Assembly (NCBI RefSeq): GCF_004785685.1 | Contig: NZ_SRPF01000001.1 | Location: forward strand, 248,001 to 312,000 | Origin: Marinobacter confluentis | GTDB taxonomy: Bacteria > Pseudomonadota > Gammaproteobacteria > Pseudomonadales > Oleiphilaceae | DNA length: 64,000 nt | Direction: 5' to 3' | Shown: piece after piece, positions 7,714 through 16,959 of the stretch | How positions within the stretch are numbered: position 1 is the stretch's first letter | How the letters are laid out: the number at the start of each line of letters is the position of its first letter | Made by a program: the position numbers and the translations under genes | The notes under the pieces: generated by a model | The model's database searches: none | What the model was told of the DNA's origin: nothing | What the model saw: only the letters and a program-made list of their open reading frames with translations

Positions 7714-8718
7714 TCAGGGCAGATTCTCACGCCAGTGCTTCACCTTCACCTGGGCTTTAACGGCCTCCAGTATTTCGGTCAGCAGGTTGATCAACGCTTC
7801 GTTCTGTACGTGTTCCTCACTGCCATCCGGCTCAGGGAGGAAAACATTCACGATATCTTCAATAAACGCGTGGTTCGATGACAGCGCCAGGTCTTCAAGA
7901 ATCTGGTGAATCACGTGGGCAACAATATCGCCAACGCACTCTTCCAGGGTTTCCTGAATGGTCGGGCCGACCACCGGCAGATACTTTAACCTGGACAGCT
8001 CCAGGTTCTGCTTTAACGCGTTATCTACCCGGGTCTCCAGGTAACTGCGCAGAGCTCCCCTGTTGGGTACGTAGCCTTCTCTGGCGGCTTCTGCCACGCG
8101 CAGGGATAACCAGTCGGTCAGCATCGCCCGGCGGGGGTATAGGATGTCGTTCTGTATGCGATCAAACAATGGCGAGCCACGCCGGATTTCATCCTGTGCC
8201 CCGGACAGCACTTTGATCACAATCCTGTCGGACAGCTCTTCCAGAAACGCTTCGTAGTAGAAATTGAAGAACTGGAAGATCTTGGTCTGGGTAACATCAA
8301 TTACCTTGTACTGATGCAGGCGGTAGATGATCGATATGACCCGGAGTATCCGTAAGAACCTGAAGCTGCCCACCGGAATGCAGCCAATAATGTCGTACCA
8401 ATGTATGAAGGGATAAAAGTACCAGCGCGCGTAGACTTTGGCCTTGACCGCATAGCCCCAGCGCACAATAAATTCGGTCAGGAACACCGCGACAAACGCC
8501 AGGTCGTACACAATGAAGTTGTTGTGGATTGGCCGGTAGAACTCATTGATGGCCGGTGAAATGGCACTCAGGCCGTTCTGGACGATTTCGAACCCGTACA
8601 CCGAATCAAAAATAATAAAGGCCAGGTTGATGATCAGTAGCCCCAGCATCAGGAAATCGATCGCAAACCAGATCAGCTGGTGGCTCTTCTTCAGGTTGTC
8701 TGTGTTAATTTTAAGCAT
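7714..8718 (-). CDS. Voltage-sensor-domain membrane protein without a pore, unknown cytoplasmic domain
   Basis: The first 137 of 334 residues form a recognisable voltage-sensor domain: S1 about 15-40; S2 about 68-92 with F79, E82 and R86 in the charge-transfer pattern; S3 about 99-116 with D109; S4 about 117-137 with R120, R123, R126 and R133 spaced by threes (RFLRILRVISIIYRL). In voltage-gated channels an S5-P-S6 pore would follow. Instead there are about 195 polar, probably helical residues with no further hydrophobic segment long enough for a span. It is therefore not a pore-forming K+ or Na+ channel. It may be a stand-alone voltage sensor or proton-channel-like protein, or a sensor coupled to an unknown cytoplasmic activity. 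The C-terminal domain is unrecognised. It is transcribed away from tamA and sits 44 bases upstream of the amidase gene in the same direction. Confidence 0.8.
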   Translation of the reverse strand: MLKINTDNLKKSHQLIWFAIDFLMLGLLIINLAFIIFDSVYGFEIVQNGLSAISPAINEFYRPIHNNFIVYDLAFVAVFLTEFIVRWGYAVKAKVYARWYFYPFIHWYDIIGCIPVGSFRFLRILRVISIIYRLHQYKVIDVTQTKIFQFFNFYYEAFLEELSDRIVIKVLSGAQDEIRRGSPLFDRIQNDILYPRRAMLTDWLSLRVAEAAREGYVPNRGALRSYLETRVDNALKQNLELSRLKYLPVVGPTIQETLEECVGDIVAHVIHQILEDLALSSNHAFIEDIVNVFLPEPDGSEEHVQNEALINLLTEILEAVKAQVKVKHWRENLP

Positions 8719-8846
8719 TCAGGCGTCTGTTTTTGATGATGTTCAGTGAGATTAGCCTACCATGGATTAACTTGACCTGGTTCCGGGAAACTCCCAGTGT
8801 AATTCGACCAGACGCTTACATTTCAACGAGACCTTCAAGAAGCAGG

Positions 8847-10613
8847 ATGCGCCACCCCCGATTTTTTACACGTCGCACTTTCAGCTGTCGGGCCCTGCCC
8901 GGACTTTTAGTGCTCTTCCTGGTTGCCCCGATCTGTATGGCAAGCCAGGTGTCGGTTGAGGTTGAAGGCGACTACCCGGCACTGCAGGAAAACGCCGAGG
9001 CCTTTATCCAGGGGGTAGAGGGGCGTTCCGCCGATGGTCTGCGCCGTTACGTCAGTACCGCCAGGGAACAGATACGCAACGCCCTTAAGGCGCTGGGCTA
9101 TTATCAGCCCGAAATTGACTGGGAAATCAGCCAGCCCGACGAAGATGAAACCCCGGCACAGCTGCTGATGCGGGTAAAACCGGGCGAGCCGGTGCTGGTT
9201 CGGTCCCGCACGGTGACCATCAAGGGCCCGGCCGCGGAAGACAGTGAATTCAACCTGAACCTGCCGCCCCGGCCTGCAGAAGGCGATGTGCTGAACCACG
9301 GCCAGTACAATGCCCTGCGTGAGACCATCCGCAACACGGCCAGCCGGCTGGGGTATTTTGATGGCCAGTTCGAAACCCGAAGACTTGAAGTGAACCCGGA
9401 GGCAAGAACCGCAGACATCACCCTGATTTTTGCAAGTGGGCAGCGGTTTCGCCTCGGGGATGTGCAGTTCCGGGACGGGCACGGCTTTGATAACAGCCTT
9501 CTTGAACAGTTCGTGACCTTCGAAAAGGGCACCGAGTACCACTCGGACAAGGTTGCGAAGCTGAGCAATGATCTATCGAACAGTGGCTACTTTGCCAACG
9601 TGGATGTGGATGCTGATCCGGCGACCGCAAACGACGGCGTTATACCGGTCGATGTCACCTTGCGCACCCGTGACCCACGGTCGGTTGCCGCCGGCGTCGG
9701 CTTTTCCACGGATGTGGGGCCCCGGCTGAAGGGCAACTGGCGCGAACACTGGATCAATTCCATGGGCCACCGCCGGGGCGCGGAAACCGAGTTGTCCCAG
9801 CCGCGCCAGAACATTTCCGCCTGGTACGAGTTGCCTCTGGACCCGCCGATGACGGATTCGATCCGGCTTTCAGCGGGTTACCAGCGGGAAGACATCGAGG
9901 ACGTGGAGTCCGAGCTTTATACGCTGGGGCAGCAATGGAAGCACCAGCTGGATTCCGGCTGGATGCAAACGGCTTCCATCCGCCTGGAAGAAGAGCGATT
10001 CCGTTTTGGTGACGGCTCCGAAGACCGAAGCCGTCTGTTGTTGCCGGGTATCGGCTATTCCCGCCTTGAAGCCAATTCAGCCTTTGATCCTTCCCGGGGC
10101 TACCGCATTTCGGCGGAAGTGACCGGGGCGCACCGGGCGGTGGTGTCCGACGCCGACATTCTTCACGTGTTCCTGTTGGCAAAGGGCCTTTATACCCTGG
10201 CGGACGATCATCGGTTGCTGTCTCGCGTTCGATTGGGCGGGGTGGCGACCAACCGGTTCGAGGATGTGCCGCCATCGCTGCGTTTCTTTGCCGGCGGTGA
10301 CCAGACCGTTCGTGGTTATGGCTATGAAACCCTGTCGCCTGAGGACAGTGAAGGGGTTGGTGTGGGTGGCCGCTACCTGATGGTGGGCAGCGTGGAGTAT
10401 CAGTACGAATTCGTCGACAACTGGCGAGCGGCGGTGTTTGTGGATAAGGGCAATGCCGTCGACAATCTTTCCGATTCACTGGCAACCGGCGCAGGGGTTG
10501 GCATTCGCTGGATCAGCCCGGTTGGGCCAATACGGTTTGATATCGCCAAGGGGTTGGACCCGGAGTTCGGCGGTGAATGGCGGGTTCACTTTTCCATGGG
10601 GCCGGAGCTATGA
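8847..10613 (+). CDS. tamA: Outer-membrane assembly/transport protein TamA (Omp85 family)
   Basis: A 588-residue precursor if started at 8847. The open frame extends upstream to 8733, but the Sec signal (about residues 6-26, ending ICMAS) begins only at MRHPRFF, so the internal ATG is preferred. Three POTRA-like repeats (mature N-terminus to about residue 240) lead into a 16-strand Omp85 barrel; the lid motif VRGYGYE after FAGGDQT and the conserved C-terminal IRFDIAKGLD...WRVHFSMGPEL support this. TamA sits in the outer membrane and works with inner-membrane TamB in envelope biogenesis, either autotransporter/usher insertion or phospholipid movement. Its stop overlaps the tamB start. Confidence 0.93.
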   Translation: MRHPRFFTRRTFSCRALPGLLVLFLVAPICMASQVSVEVEGDYPALQENAEAFIQGVEGRSADGLRRYVSTAREQIRNALKALGYYQPEIDWEISQPDEDETPAQLLMRVKPGEPVLVRSRTVTIKGPAAEDSEFNLNLPPRPAEGDVLNHGQYNALRETIRNTASRLGYFDGQFETRRLEVNPEARTADITLIFASGQRFRLGDVQFRDGHGFDNSLLEQFVTFEKGTEYHSDKVAKLSNDLSNSGYFANVDVDADPATANDGVIPVDVTLRTRDPRSVAAGVGFSTDVGPRLKGNWREHWINSMGHRRGAETELSQPRQNISAWYELPLDPPMTDSIRLSAGYQREDIEDVESELYTLGQQWKHQLDSGWMQTASIRLEEERFRFGDGSEDRSRLLLPGIGYSRLEANSAFDPSRGYRISAEVTGAHRAVVSDADILHVFLLAKGLYTLADDHRLLSRVRLGGVATNRFEDVPPSLRFFAGGDQTVRGYGYETLSPEDSEGVGVGGRYLMVGSVEYQYEFVDNWRAAVFVDKGNAVDNLSDSLATGAGVGIRWISPVGPIRFDIAKGLDPEFGGEWRVHFSMGPEL

Positions 10614-13600
10614 CCGAAACCCGGAAACCAGAAACCGATACTGAAAACGAAGCACCGGTGGCGAAACCCCGGCGGCTCCGGTTCTGGCTGTTGATCGTTC
10701 TTGGGGTGCTGGTTCTGCTGCCGGTTGTGCTGATTGGCGCCATTCTGCTGGCCCTGAGATCGGAAACCGGCACTGCCTGGGTGATTGAGCAGGTACCCGG
10801 GCTTGAGGTCACCCAGGGACAGGGGTCTCTGTTGGGGCAGTGGCAGGCAGACACTCTGAACTGGCGCGGGTTTGGCGTTGGGGTTGATGTTCAGGCGCCC
10901 GTTGTCAGCTGGTCTCCCGGATGTCTGATTGAAAAGGAGCTGTGCCTCGACCGGCTGGAAGCCCGTGCCGTTGACGTAAGCCTGTTTGGTTCCGCATCAG
11001 ACGACTCGGCACCGGAGCCCATCAGTCTGCCGCAGTTGAACCTGCCATTGGCAGTGACCGTGGGTGCCGTTGATATTGGCCCGCTGACGGTGAACGACGG
11101 CGTTATCTGGGACCGGTTCCGGTTTGGGGCCAGTGGCTCCGGTGCGGACTGGTCGGTGTCCCGTCTCAGTGTCCAGCGTGATGATATGTCCCTGGATGTA
11201 TCAGGCAGGCTCGAAACCCGGGGCGACTGGCCCCTGGACCTTTCAGTGCAGGCACAGATCCCGCCCCCCGAGGGCGATCAATGGCTGCTGGACCTGAACC
11301 TGACCGGCAGCGTGGTTGAACTGCTGTTGCGTGGCACCAGCGAAGGCTACCTGAACGCCGATGTGTCAGGTCGGCTGCAACCTCTCGAACCTGCTCTTCC
11401 GGCAAGGCTGAGACTTCGTACCGCCCGCTTCACGGCGCTGAGTACCTTGCCGGAGACCCTGACCCTGCTGGACACAGAAATAAACGTGAATGGCAGCCTT
11501 GAAAACGGATTCAGGGTCGACAGTACCGGCCAGTTGCCAGGCAAAGACGGAAATATTGGCCTGGCCCTGGACGGCCTGGTAACCACCACCGGCGCCCGCG
11601 ACCTGGATCTGCGCCTGACCGGGCAGGGCACCGGCGATGCCGACACCGGCAGCGTCGCGGTGAATGGCAAGGTCAGTTGGGAAGAGGCGCTGGCCCTTGA
11701 TGCGACGGTGGCGTTGGACGCCTTTGCCTGGTTCAACCTGCTGCCTGATGTGGAGCCGCCACCGGTGGTTCTGAACAGCCTGAACGGCGAGATTGCCTAC
11801 CGGGATGGCCAGTACCAGGCCAGTCTGGAGGCCGTCGTCGATGGCCCTCAGGGCAGGGCGAATCTGGCCTCGGATATCGATGGTGACCTGGAATCTGTGA
11901 AGCTTTCTCAACTAAGGGTAGAAACGGGCGCGGGTTTCCTGAATGGCCAGGCGGACATTAGATTTGCGGGCCCGGTAACCTGGCAGACAAGCCTGGCGCT
12001 GAGCGAATTCAATCCCGGCTACTGGGTACCCGCCCTGGAGGCAAGCCTGAATGGCGATGTGACCAGCGAAGGCCGGATACCACCCGAAGGAAACCCGGAA
12101 ATCCAGGCAGCCTGGGACCTGACCGGAAACTGGCGGGCCAGTGAAGCCAATATACGCGGCAGCCTGAACCAGGCCGGCGATACCTTGGTTCTGTCGGATC
12201 TGGAATTGCGGGTTGATGAGAACCGGATTGCCGGCCAGGGGCAGTGGGGTCCGGAACTGGCGGGTGATTTCCAGCTGAATCTGCCACAACCTCAGCTTCT
12301 GCTGCCGCAGCTTGAGGGCTCACTTACCGGCCAGGTGACGGCCAGCGGAACCCCCGATGACCCCAGGGCATCGGTTTCCGTGTCTGGCAGCGATCTGGCC
12401 TGGGACGATCAGGTAGCGGTCGGCCAGGTTGATCTGTCCGCAAGCCTGACTGAGGGCCAGACCCTGGCAGGCGACCTGAAAGCCTCATCCCTGGAGGCAG
12501 CCGGGCAGGCGCTTGAAAGCCTGTCCCTGAGCCTGGCAGGCACCCGGGATGACCATCGCCTGAGTATCGGTGCAAGCCATTCCGAAGCAGACCTGCTGTT
12601 CCGGTTTGCCGGCGGCTTCGGCGAAGCCTGGACGGCCTGGCAGGGACAGCTGGCCGCGGGCGAGATTGATGTGACCAGCCAGGATCAGTTCTGGCGGCTG
12701 AACCGGCCTGCGGACCTGGCTTACAGCGAGGCCGGAAAGCTGACCTTTGGCCAACACTGCTGGACCTGGGAACAGGCTTCGGTATGCGCCGGCCAGCAGA
12801 CCCTGCTTCCGGACCCGGCGCTGGATTATCAGATACGGAACTTCCCCACGACCGCATTGGCGCCGCTGATGCCTGAAGCCCTTCGCTGGGACACCCTGCT
12901 GGATGCCGACCTGACCTTCAGAACAGCCGATTCAGGCCCGGAAGGCAGCCTGTCTGTGGATGCCGGCGACGGCGAGTTTTCCGTTCTGAACGACGATGAG
13001 TGGGAGGTATTTCAATACAACGCGCTGACCACACAGGTTGAGCTGCTGCCGGACCGGGCCAATCTGGTGTTCAACCTCCAGGGCCCGCGCCTGGGCACTC
13101 TGTCTGCGGATGTCAGCGTTGACCCGCAATCGGAGGCTCGAAACCTGGATGGCAGTTTCCGGATTTCTGAGCTGGATATTGCCCTGGCGGCGGTATTTGC
13201 CCGGCTTGAAGAGGTCAAAGGCCAGCTTAATGGCGAGGGTCAGATTTCCGGCCCACTGATGAAACCGGCGGTGAACGGTGAGATTGCCCTGACCGGCGGT
13301 GAGATTACCGATCCTTCGCTGCCCTTGCCACTGCAGGACATGGTCGTGAGCGTGACGCTCAAGGGTTACCAGGCGGACCTTTCCGGGCGCTGGAAAAGTA
13401 ATGAACGGGGCACCGGCGCCCTGGACGGTGAGGCAAGCTGGGAATCAGAACCGCAGGTGGACCTGCGCCTGACCGGCAAACGGCTGCCATTCCTGTATGA
13501 CCCCTACGCGCAGATCGAGATTGAGCCGGATCTGAGGATCGCCTTTGGTCCAGAGGGGTTGAGTATCAGTGGTCAGCTTGATGTGCCCCGGGGTGAGATC

Positions 13601-14380
13601 GAGATCACCCAGCTGCCAGCGCAGGCGGTATCGGTGTCCGATGACGAGGTGATCGTGGGCGCCGAACAGGATGAGTCCCAGCCGCTGGCTCTGAATATGG
13701 ACGTCAAGGTTGTGGTGGGTGAGGACCGGGTGACATTCAACGGTTTCGAGGTGATCGGCAATCTCGATGGCACCCTGCGGATTGGCAACAACATGGATAC
13801 CCGGGGTTCCCTCCGGCTGCAGGATGGTCGATATGAGGCGTACGGCCAAGAACTGGAGCTCAGGCGCGCCCGTCTGCTGTTCACCGGGCCCCTGGCGCAG
13901 CCCTATCTGGATATCGAGGCGATTCGCCGGGTGGATACAGTAGTGGCCGGTATCCGCCTGACGGGCCCGATATCCGCGCCCCAGACAGAGGTGTTTTCAG
14001 AACCGAGCATGCCCCAGACCGATGCGCTGTCCTACCTGGTTCTGGGCCGCGCACCGGGTGGCCCGAGCCAGGGCGGTGAAAGTGCGATGCGAAATGCGGC
14101 GATTTCCCTGGGCCTGAACCAGGCGGCGGGAGTGACCCGGGGAGTGGGTGAGGAACTGGGCATCCGTGAGCTGACCCTTGAGGCCGAGGGCTCCGGTGAC
14201 GAAGCTGCCGTGGTCGCCAGCGGCTATCTGACCGAGGACCTGAGCCTGCGTTACGGCGTGGGTATTTTCGAGCCCATTACTACGGTAGCCCTGCGATATG
14301 ACCTGGGCCGGTATTTCTATCTTGAGGCCGCCAGCGGGCTGGCGGCATCGCTGGATATTTTCTACACCCGGGATTTCTAG
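10610..14380 (+). CDS. tamB: Translocation/lipid-transport bridge protein TamB (AsmA-like, DUF490)
   Basis: A 1256-residue protein. The start at 10610 (ATGA overlap with the tamA stop) is chosen over an in-frame ATG at 10577 that lies inside tamA. One inner-membrane anchor (about residues 26-49, FWLLIVLGVLVLLPVVLIGAIL) is followed by more than 1,100 residues of repetitive beta-strand sequence, expected to form a long hydrophobic groove across the periplasm, and the conserved TamB/DUF490 C-terminus with SYLVLGR and a terminal aromatic (YTRDF) for contact with TamA. TamB-type proteins are linked to glycerophospholipid transport to the outer membrane. A terminator-like hairpin follows the stop. 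Confidence 0.94.
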   Translation: MTETRKPETDTENEAPVAKPRRLRFWLLIVLGVLVLLPVVLIGAILLALRSETGTAWVIEQVPGLEVTQGQGSLLGQWQADTLNWRGFGVGVDVQAPVVSWSPGCLIEKELCLDRLEARAVDVSLFGSASDDSAPEPISLPQLNLPLAVTVGAVDIGPLTVNDGVIWDRFRFGASGSGADWSVSRLSVQRDDMSLDVSGRLETRGDWPLDLSVQAQIPPPEGDQWLLDLNLTGSVVELLLRGTSEGYLNADVSGRLQPLEPALPARLRLRTARFTALSTLPETLTLLDTEINVNGSLENGFRVDSTGQLPGKDGNIGLALDGLVTTTGARDLDLRLTGQGTGDADTGSVAVNGKVSWEEALALDATVALDAFAWFNLLPDVEPPPVVLNSLNGEIAYRDGQYQASLEAVVDGPQGRANLASDIDGDLESVKLSQLRVETGAGFLNGQADIRFAGPVTWQTSLALSEFNPGYWVPALEASLNGDVTSEGRIPPEGNPEIQAAWDLTGNWRASEANIRGSLNQAGDTLVLSDLELRVDENRIAGQGQWGPELAGDFQLNLPQPQLLLPQLEGSLTGQVTASGTPDDPRASVSVSGSDLAWDDQVAVGQVDLSASLTEGQTLAGDLKASSLEAAGQALESLSLSLAGTRDDHRLSIGASHSEADLLFRFAGGFGEAWTAWQGQLAAGEIDVTSQDQFWRLNRPADLAYSEAGKLTFGQHCWTWEQASVCAGQQTLLPDPALDYQIRNFPTTALAPLMPEALRWDTLLDADLTFRTADSGPEGSLSVDAGDGEFSVLNDDEWEVFQYNALTTQVELLPDRANLVFNLQGPRLGTLSADVSVDPQSEARNLDGSFRISELDIALAAVFARLEEVKGQLNGEGQISGPLMKPAVNGEIALTGGEITDPSLPLPLQDMVVSVTLKGYQADLSGRWKSNERGTGALDGEASWESEPQVDLRLTGKRLPFLYDPYAQIEIEPDLRIAFGPEGLSISGQLDVPRGEIEITQLPAQAVSVSDDEVIVGAEQDESQPLALNMDVKVVVGEDRVTFNGFEVIGNLDGTLRIGNNMDTRGSLRLQDGRYEAYGQELELRRARLLFTGPLAQPYLDIEAIRRVDTVVAGIRLTGPISAPQTEVFSEPSMPQTDALSYLVLGRAPGGPSQGGESAMRNAAISLGLNQAAGVTRGVGEELGIRELTLEAEGSGDEAAVVASGYLTEDLSLRYGVGIFEPITTVALRYDLGRYFYLEAASGLAASLDIFYTRDF

Positions 14381-14396
14381 GTTGGGAGCTGTGCCG

Positions 14397-14421
14397 CCGT
14401 CGGTTCAGGGCGACGGTTTTT
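14397..14421 (+). terminator. Probable rho-independent terminator of tamAB
   Basis: CCGTCG (14397-14402) can pair with CGACGG (14411-14416) around an 8-base loop, followed by TTTTT. It lies 16 bases past the tamB stop and overlaps the last codons of the convergent hydrolase gene. The stem is short but GC-rich. Confidence 0.6.
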
Positions 14422-15130
14422 CCAGCCGGGCCAGCTTGCGTTCTTCTGCGGCCTGAATGAAATGGCGGAAGATACGGCGGTGGCCACCGTGATAAAGCAG
14501 ATATTCAGGGTGCCACTGGATGCCCATCAGCCACTGGCCGGTGGTGTTTTCAATGGCCTGTACGAAGCGGTCCTTGTCTACCGCAACCACTCGCAAATGT
14601 CGTCCCAACCGTTTGATGCTCTGGCTGTGAATGCGATTCGCCCCGATCACAGGTTCCTTCATGACCTCGATCAGACGGCTGCCCTGAACCAGGCGAACGG
14701 TCTGCAACGGCAGTAATAGCGGCCGGTGCCGGGTCTGTTTGCGTAACGGCGTGACGTTCTGACACAGGGAGCCACCCCGGAAAATATTGATCAGCTGGGC
14801 TCCGCGGCAGACACCCAGTACCGGGATGCCCAGATTTTCAGCCTGGGACAGCAGGTGAAAGTCGGTTTCATCCCGCCTTGGGTCATAGTTGGCGGTGACC
14901 GCCGGTTGCTGGCCGTACCGGGAGGGGTGAACGTGGGTGCCGCCAGACAGCACCAGGCCGTCCAGCAGGGTCACATCGACTTTCGAGCCGGGCCGGATGG
15001 TATGGGTGCGGGCACCCTGTAGCCGCAGTGCGAAACTGAGCAGCCGGTGTGCCAGGGTGCGTCTTGCCGGGCCGCTGATGCCGATAGTCAGGCCCGGATG
15101 TTCCGGTTGTTCCTCTGCAATGTCAGACAT
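14405..15130 (-). CDS. Class I glutamine-amidotransferase-like hydrolase (peptidase C26 / PuuD-like)
   Basis: The 241-residue protein carries the C26 nucleophile elbow GVCRGAQLIN (Cys at about 121), the substrate loop RIHSQSIKRLG and the catalytic GIQWHPEYL near the C-terminus (His and Glu). PuuD-type enzymes hydrolyse gamma-glutamyl amide bonds, for example in gamma-glutamyl-GABA. Its start overlaps the end of the amidoligase gene by 8 bases. Literature on amidoligases describes the same pairing of a COOH-NH2 ligase with a GAT-type peptidase, so this enzyme probably cleaves or edits amide conjugates made by its partner. It could be part of a gamma-glutamylation cycle; the conjugate is unknown. 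Confidence 0.88.
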   Translation of the reverse strand: MSDIAEEQPEHPGLTIGISGPARRTLAHRLLSFALRLQGARTHTIRPGSKVDVTLLDGLVLSGGTHVHPSRYGQQPAVTANYDPRRDETDFHLLSQAENLGIPVLGVCRGAQLINIFRGGSLCQNVTPLRKQTRHRPLLLPLQTVRLVQGSRLIEVMKEPVIGANRIHSQSIKRLGRHLRVVAVDKDRFVQAIENTTGQWLMGIQWHPEYLLYHGGHRRIFRHFIQAAEERKLARLEKPSP

Positions 15131-16118
15131 AATTCCGGTCGCTGAGCCATTGATGGGTGGTGTCTATCCAGCTGTGAGTCAGGTTGCGCAGGCTCAGTTT
15201 CCGGCTGTTACGGAAGGCTTCGGTCAGCTCGGCCAGGTCCGGTGCATTCGCCACAATCTGCTCCAGCATGACCCAGTCATTCCATACCGTTGAAAAATGC
15301 CAGCGCGGGTTATCAACATCGCAATCTGGCAGGCGGTAATGAAGGGTTGGCCGGCTTTTGATCCGGCTGTCCTCAACGTATTGCCCCAGCAGGTCGCTGT
15401 CGATATGGGCAAACAGCGGCAGCAGGTCCAGTGCCTTGTTGCGCGTGGGGTTGTAGTGCAGGTAATCCTTCATCAGCTGGGGCATGTCCGGTGCGTAATC
15501 CTCGGCGATCAGCAGATCAATGTAGGCACTGCTCCAGGGCTCAATGTAGGTGGTGAGCTTGCGACTGATGTCCAGCTGATGACGGCTTTTCAGCCATTCG
15601 TAAAGAGCAGCGAAACATCTCAGGTATCGCAGCAGGGTTGCTGGCTCAAGATCCGGCAGTTCCGGGTTCAGTTGCAGACCGAAGGCGTAGTAAATGGCCT
15701 CCCGGCTTCCCAGCGCGCCCTCATTGTGCAGCTCATCGCACAGCGTCTCGATACGTTCCAGGGCGCTGAACGGCAGCGGTGGTGTGATGATCTCAAGCGG
15801 GACGATTTTTTCCGCAGCAGCGTCAATCACGCTCATGGCGTGGCCGCCCAGTTCTCGAACGGATTCGGGAAGCCGCGAATCCTGCAGGTCCAGATCCTTG
15901 ATGGGGTCTGAGTCGAGTTCTATGGTGAACGCGCCCAGATCTGTTTCCACCTCCGAGACATAGCGCGCAACCTGGGAGCTTTTGCCGCCCAGTAACCGGC
16001 TGCAGAGACTGACCAGCTGTTCATAGCCAAGCCCCGAAAGTTCAATTTCAACACCGACCTTCCTTTCGGAGCCTTCTCTGGTGTTCAGGATGTCGGGCAT
16101 TCTGCATCTGTCGCTCAT
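15123..16118 (-). CDS. Putative amidoligase (COOH-NH2 ligase family)
   Basis: This 331-residue protein has the pattern of the amidoligase branch of the glutamine-synthetase/ATP-grasp-like ligases: an early VGVEIEL strand, a TDLGAFTIELDSDP segment, VPLEIITPPLPFSAL, and YAFGLQLNPEL where the family usually has a G-x-H-x-N-like metal or nucleotide site. Such enzymes are proposed to form amide bonds using ATP, conjugating amino acids or peptides in small-molecule or cell-wall modification. There is no signal peptide. It is first in a two-gene unit with the C26 hydrolase and is divergent from lexA. Starts at 16118 or at the internal Met (16100) are both possible; AAGGCAGAG before the first favours 16118. 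Exact activity is inferred only. Confidence 0.8.
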   Translation of the reverse strand: MSDRCRMPDILNTREGSERKVGVEIELSGLGYEQLVSLCSRLLGGKSSQVARYVSEVETDLGAFTIELDSDPIKDLDLQDSRLPESVRELGGHAMSVIDAAAEKIVPLEIITPPLPFSALERIETLCDELHNEGALGSREAIYYAFGLQLNPELPDLEPATLLRYLRCFAALYEWLKSRHQLDISRKLTTYIEPWSSAYIDLLIAEDYAPDMPQLMKDYLHYNPTRNKALDLLPLFAHIDSDLLGQYVEDSRIKSRPTLHYRLPDCDVDNPRWHFSTVWNDWVMLEQIVANAPDLAELTEAFRNSRKLSLRNLTHSWIDTTHQWLSDRNYV

Positions 16119-16220
16119 GACTCTGCCTTTTTGGAAACCTGCAAGGACCTTAACACACCCATGGTTACAGGAGTTGGAACACCCCTGGACCCTTGCCGAT
16201 AAAAAATTCCAGACCCTGGC

Positions 16221-16249
16221 TTTACACTGGATGAAACACTGTATATAGT
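16221..16249 (+). promoter_or_regulatory. lexA promoter (-35 TTTACA, -10 TATAGT)
   Basis: TTTACA (16221-16226) and TATAGT (16244-16249) are separated by exactly 17 bases. The -10 box lies inside the first, degenerate SOS half-site, and a perfect SOS box follows directly, an arrangement that fits autorepression of lexA. Confidence 0.6.
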
Positions 16250-16254
16250 CAATT

Positions 16255-16274
16255 TACTGTATATAAAAACAGGC
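16255..16274 (+). promoter_or_regulatory. LexA-binding SOS box upstream of lexA-sulA
   Basis: TACTGTATATAAAAACAG contains a perfect CTGT-N8-ACAG operator (16257-16272), 20 bases before the lexA ATG. A second copy at 16239-16254 has CTGTATATAGTC but ends AATT instead of ACAG, so it is degenerate in its right half. The two sites are 18 bases apart, close to the double-operator layout of the Escherichia coli lexA promoter. Confidence 0.88.
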
Positions 16275-16292
16275 ACGTTTTGGGGCTTACCA

Positions 16293-16904
16293 ATGAAACT
16301 GACAGCAAGGCAACAACAGGTACTGGACATCATCCGCCGTTCCGTGGATGAGACCGGCTATCCGCCTACCCGCGCTGAAATCGCGACAGAGCTGGGCTTC
16401 CGTTCTGCAAACGCGGCGGAAGAGCATCTGCGGGCTCTGGCGCGTAAAGGCGCGATTGAGATGGTGCCTGGCGCCAGCCGCGGGATACGGCTGCCAGAAG
16501 CGGAAGAAGACCTTGGCCTGCCGGTGATTGGCCAGGTGGCCGCCGGTAGCCCGATACTTGCCCAGGAGCATATAGAGGACCATTGCACCGTGCGGCCGGA
16601 ATTTTTCTCGCCTTCGGCAGATTACCTGCTGCGGGTAAGAGGCATGAGCATGAAAGACATCGGCATTCTGGATGGTGATCTGCTGGCGGTTCACCGCACC
16701 CAGGACGTCCAGAATGGTCAGGTCGTGGTTGCCCGCGTGGGTGAAGACGAGGTTACGGTCAAACGCTTTCGTAAGCAGGGTAACAAGGTGCTGCTGATTG
16801 CAGAAAACGAAGAATTTGACCCCATCGAAGTGGATCTGACTGAACAGGAACTGTTCATTGAAGGTCTGGGTGTGGGCGTGATCCGGCGTTCGGATTTCCA
16901 TTGA
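16293..16904 (+). CDS. lexA: SOS repressor LexA
   Basis: The 203-residue protein has the N-terminal winged helix ([14 protein letters not shown], then [15 protein letters not shown]) and an S24 autoprotease domain. Self-cleavage would occur at A84-G85 in VAAGSP; S119 in RGMSM and K157 in VTVKRF form the catalytic dyad, matching the Escherichia coli positions within a residue. It represses DNA-damage genes until RecA filaments trigger its cleavage. The SOS box just upstream shows autoregulation. sulA follows 55 bases downstream on the same strand, giving the lexA-sulA operon known from pseudomonads. Confidence 0.97.
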   Translation: MKLTARQQQVLDIIRRSVDETGYPPTRAEIATELGFRSANAAEEHLRALARKGAIEMVPGASRGIRLPEAEEDLGLPVIGQVAAGSPILAQEHIEDHCTVRPEFFSPSADYLLRVRGMSMKDIGILDGDLLAVHRTQDVQNGQVVVARVGEDEVTVKRFRKQGNKVLLIAENEEFDPIEVDLTEQELFIEGLGVGVIRRSDFH

Positions 16905-16959
16905 CCCGGCAATAACACTTCAGTTTCCGGTTTCGGTTGAAAGGCAGGTGAGGCATATC

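Noticed and set aside
8733-8846. Upstream extension of tamA by 38 codons
   Set aside because: It would put 38 polar residues ahead of an intact Sec signal peptide, so the ATG at 8847 is preferred.
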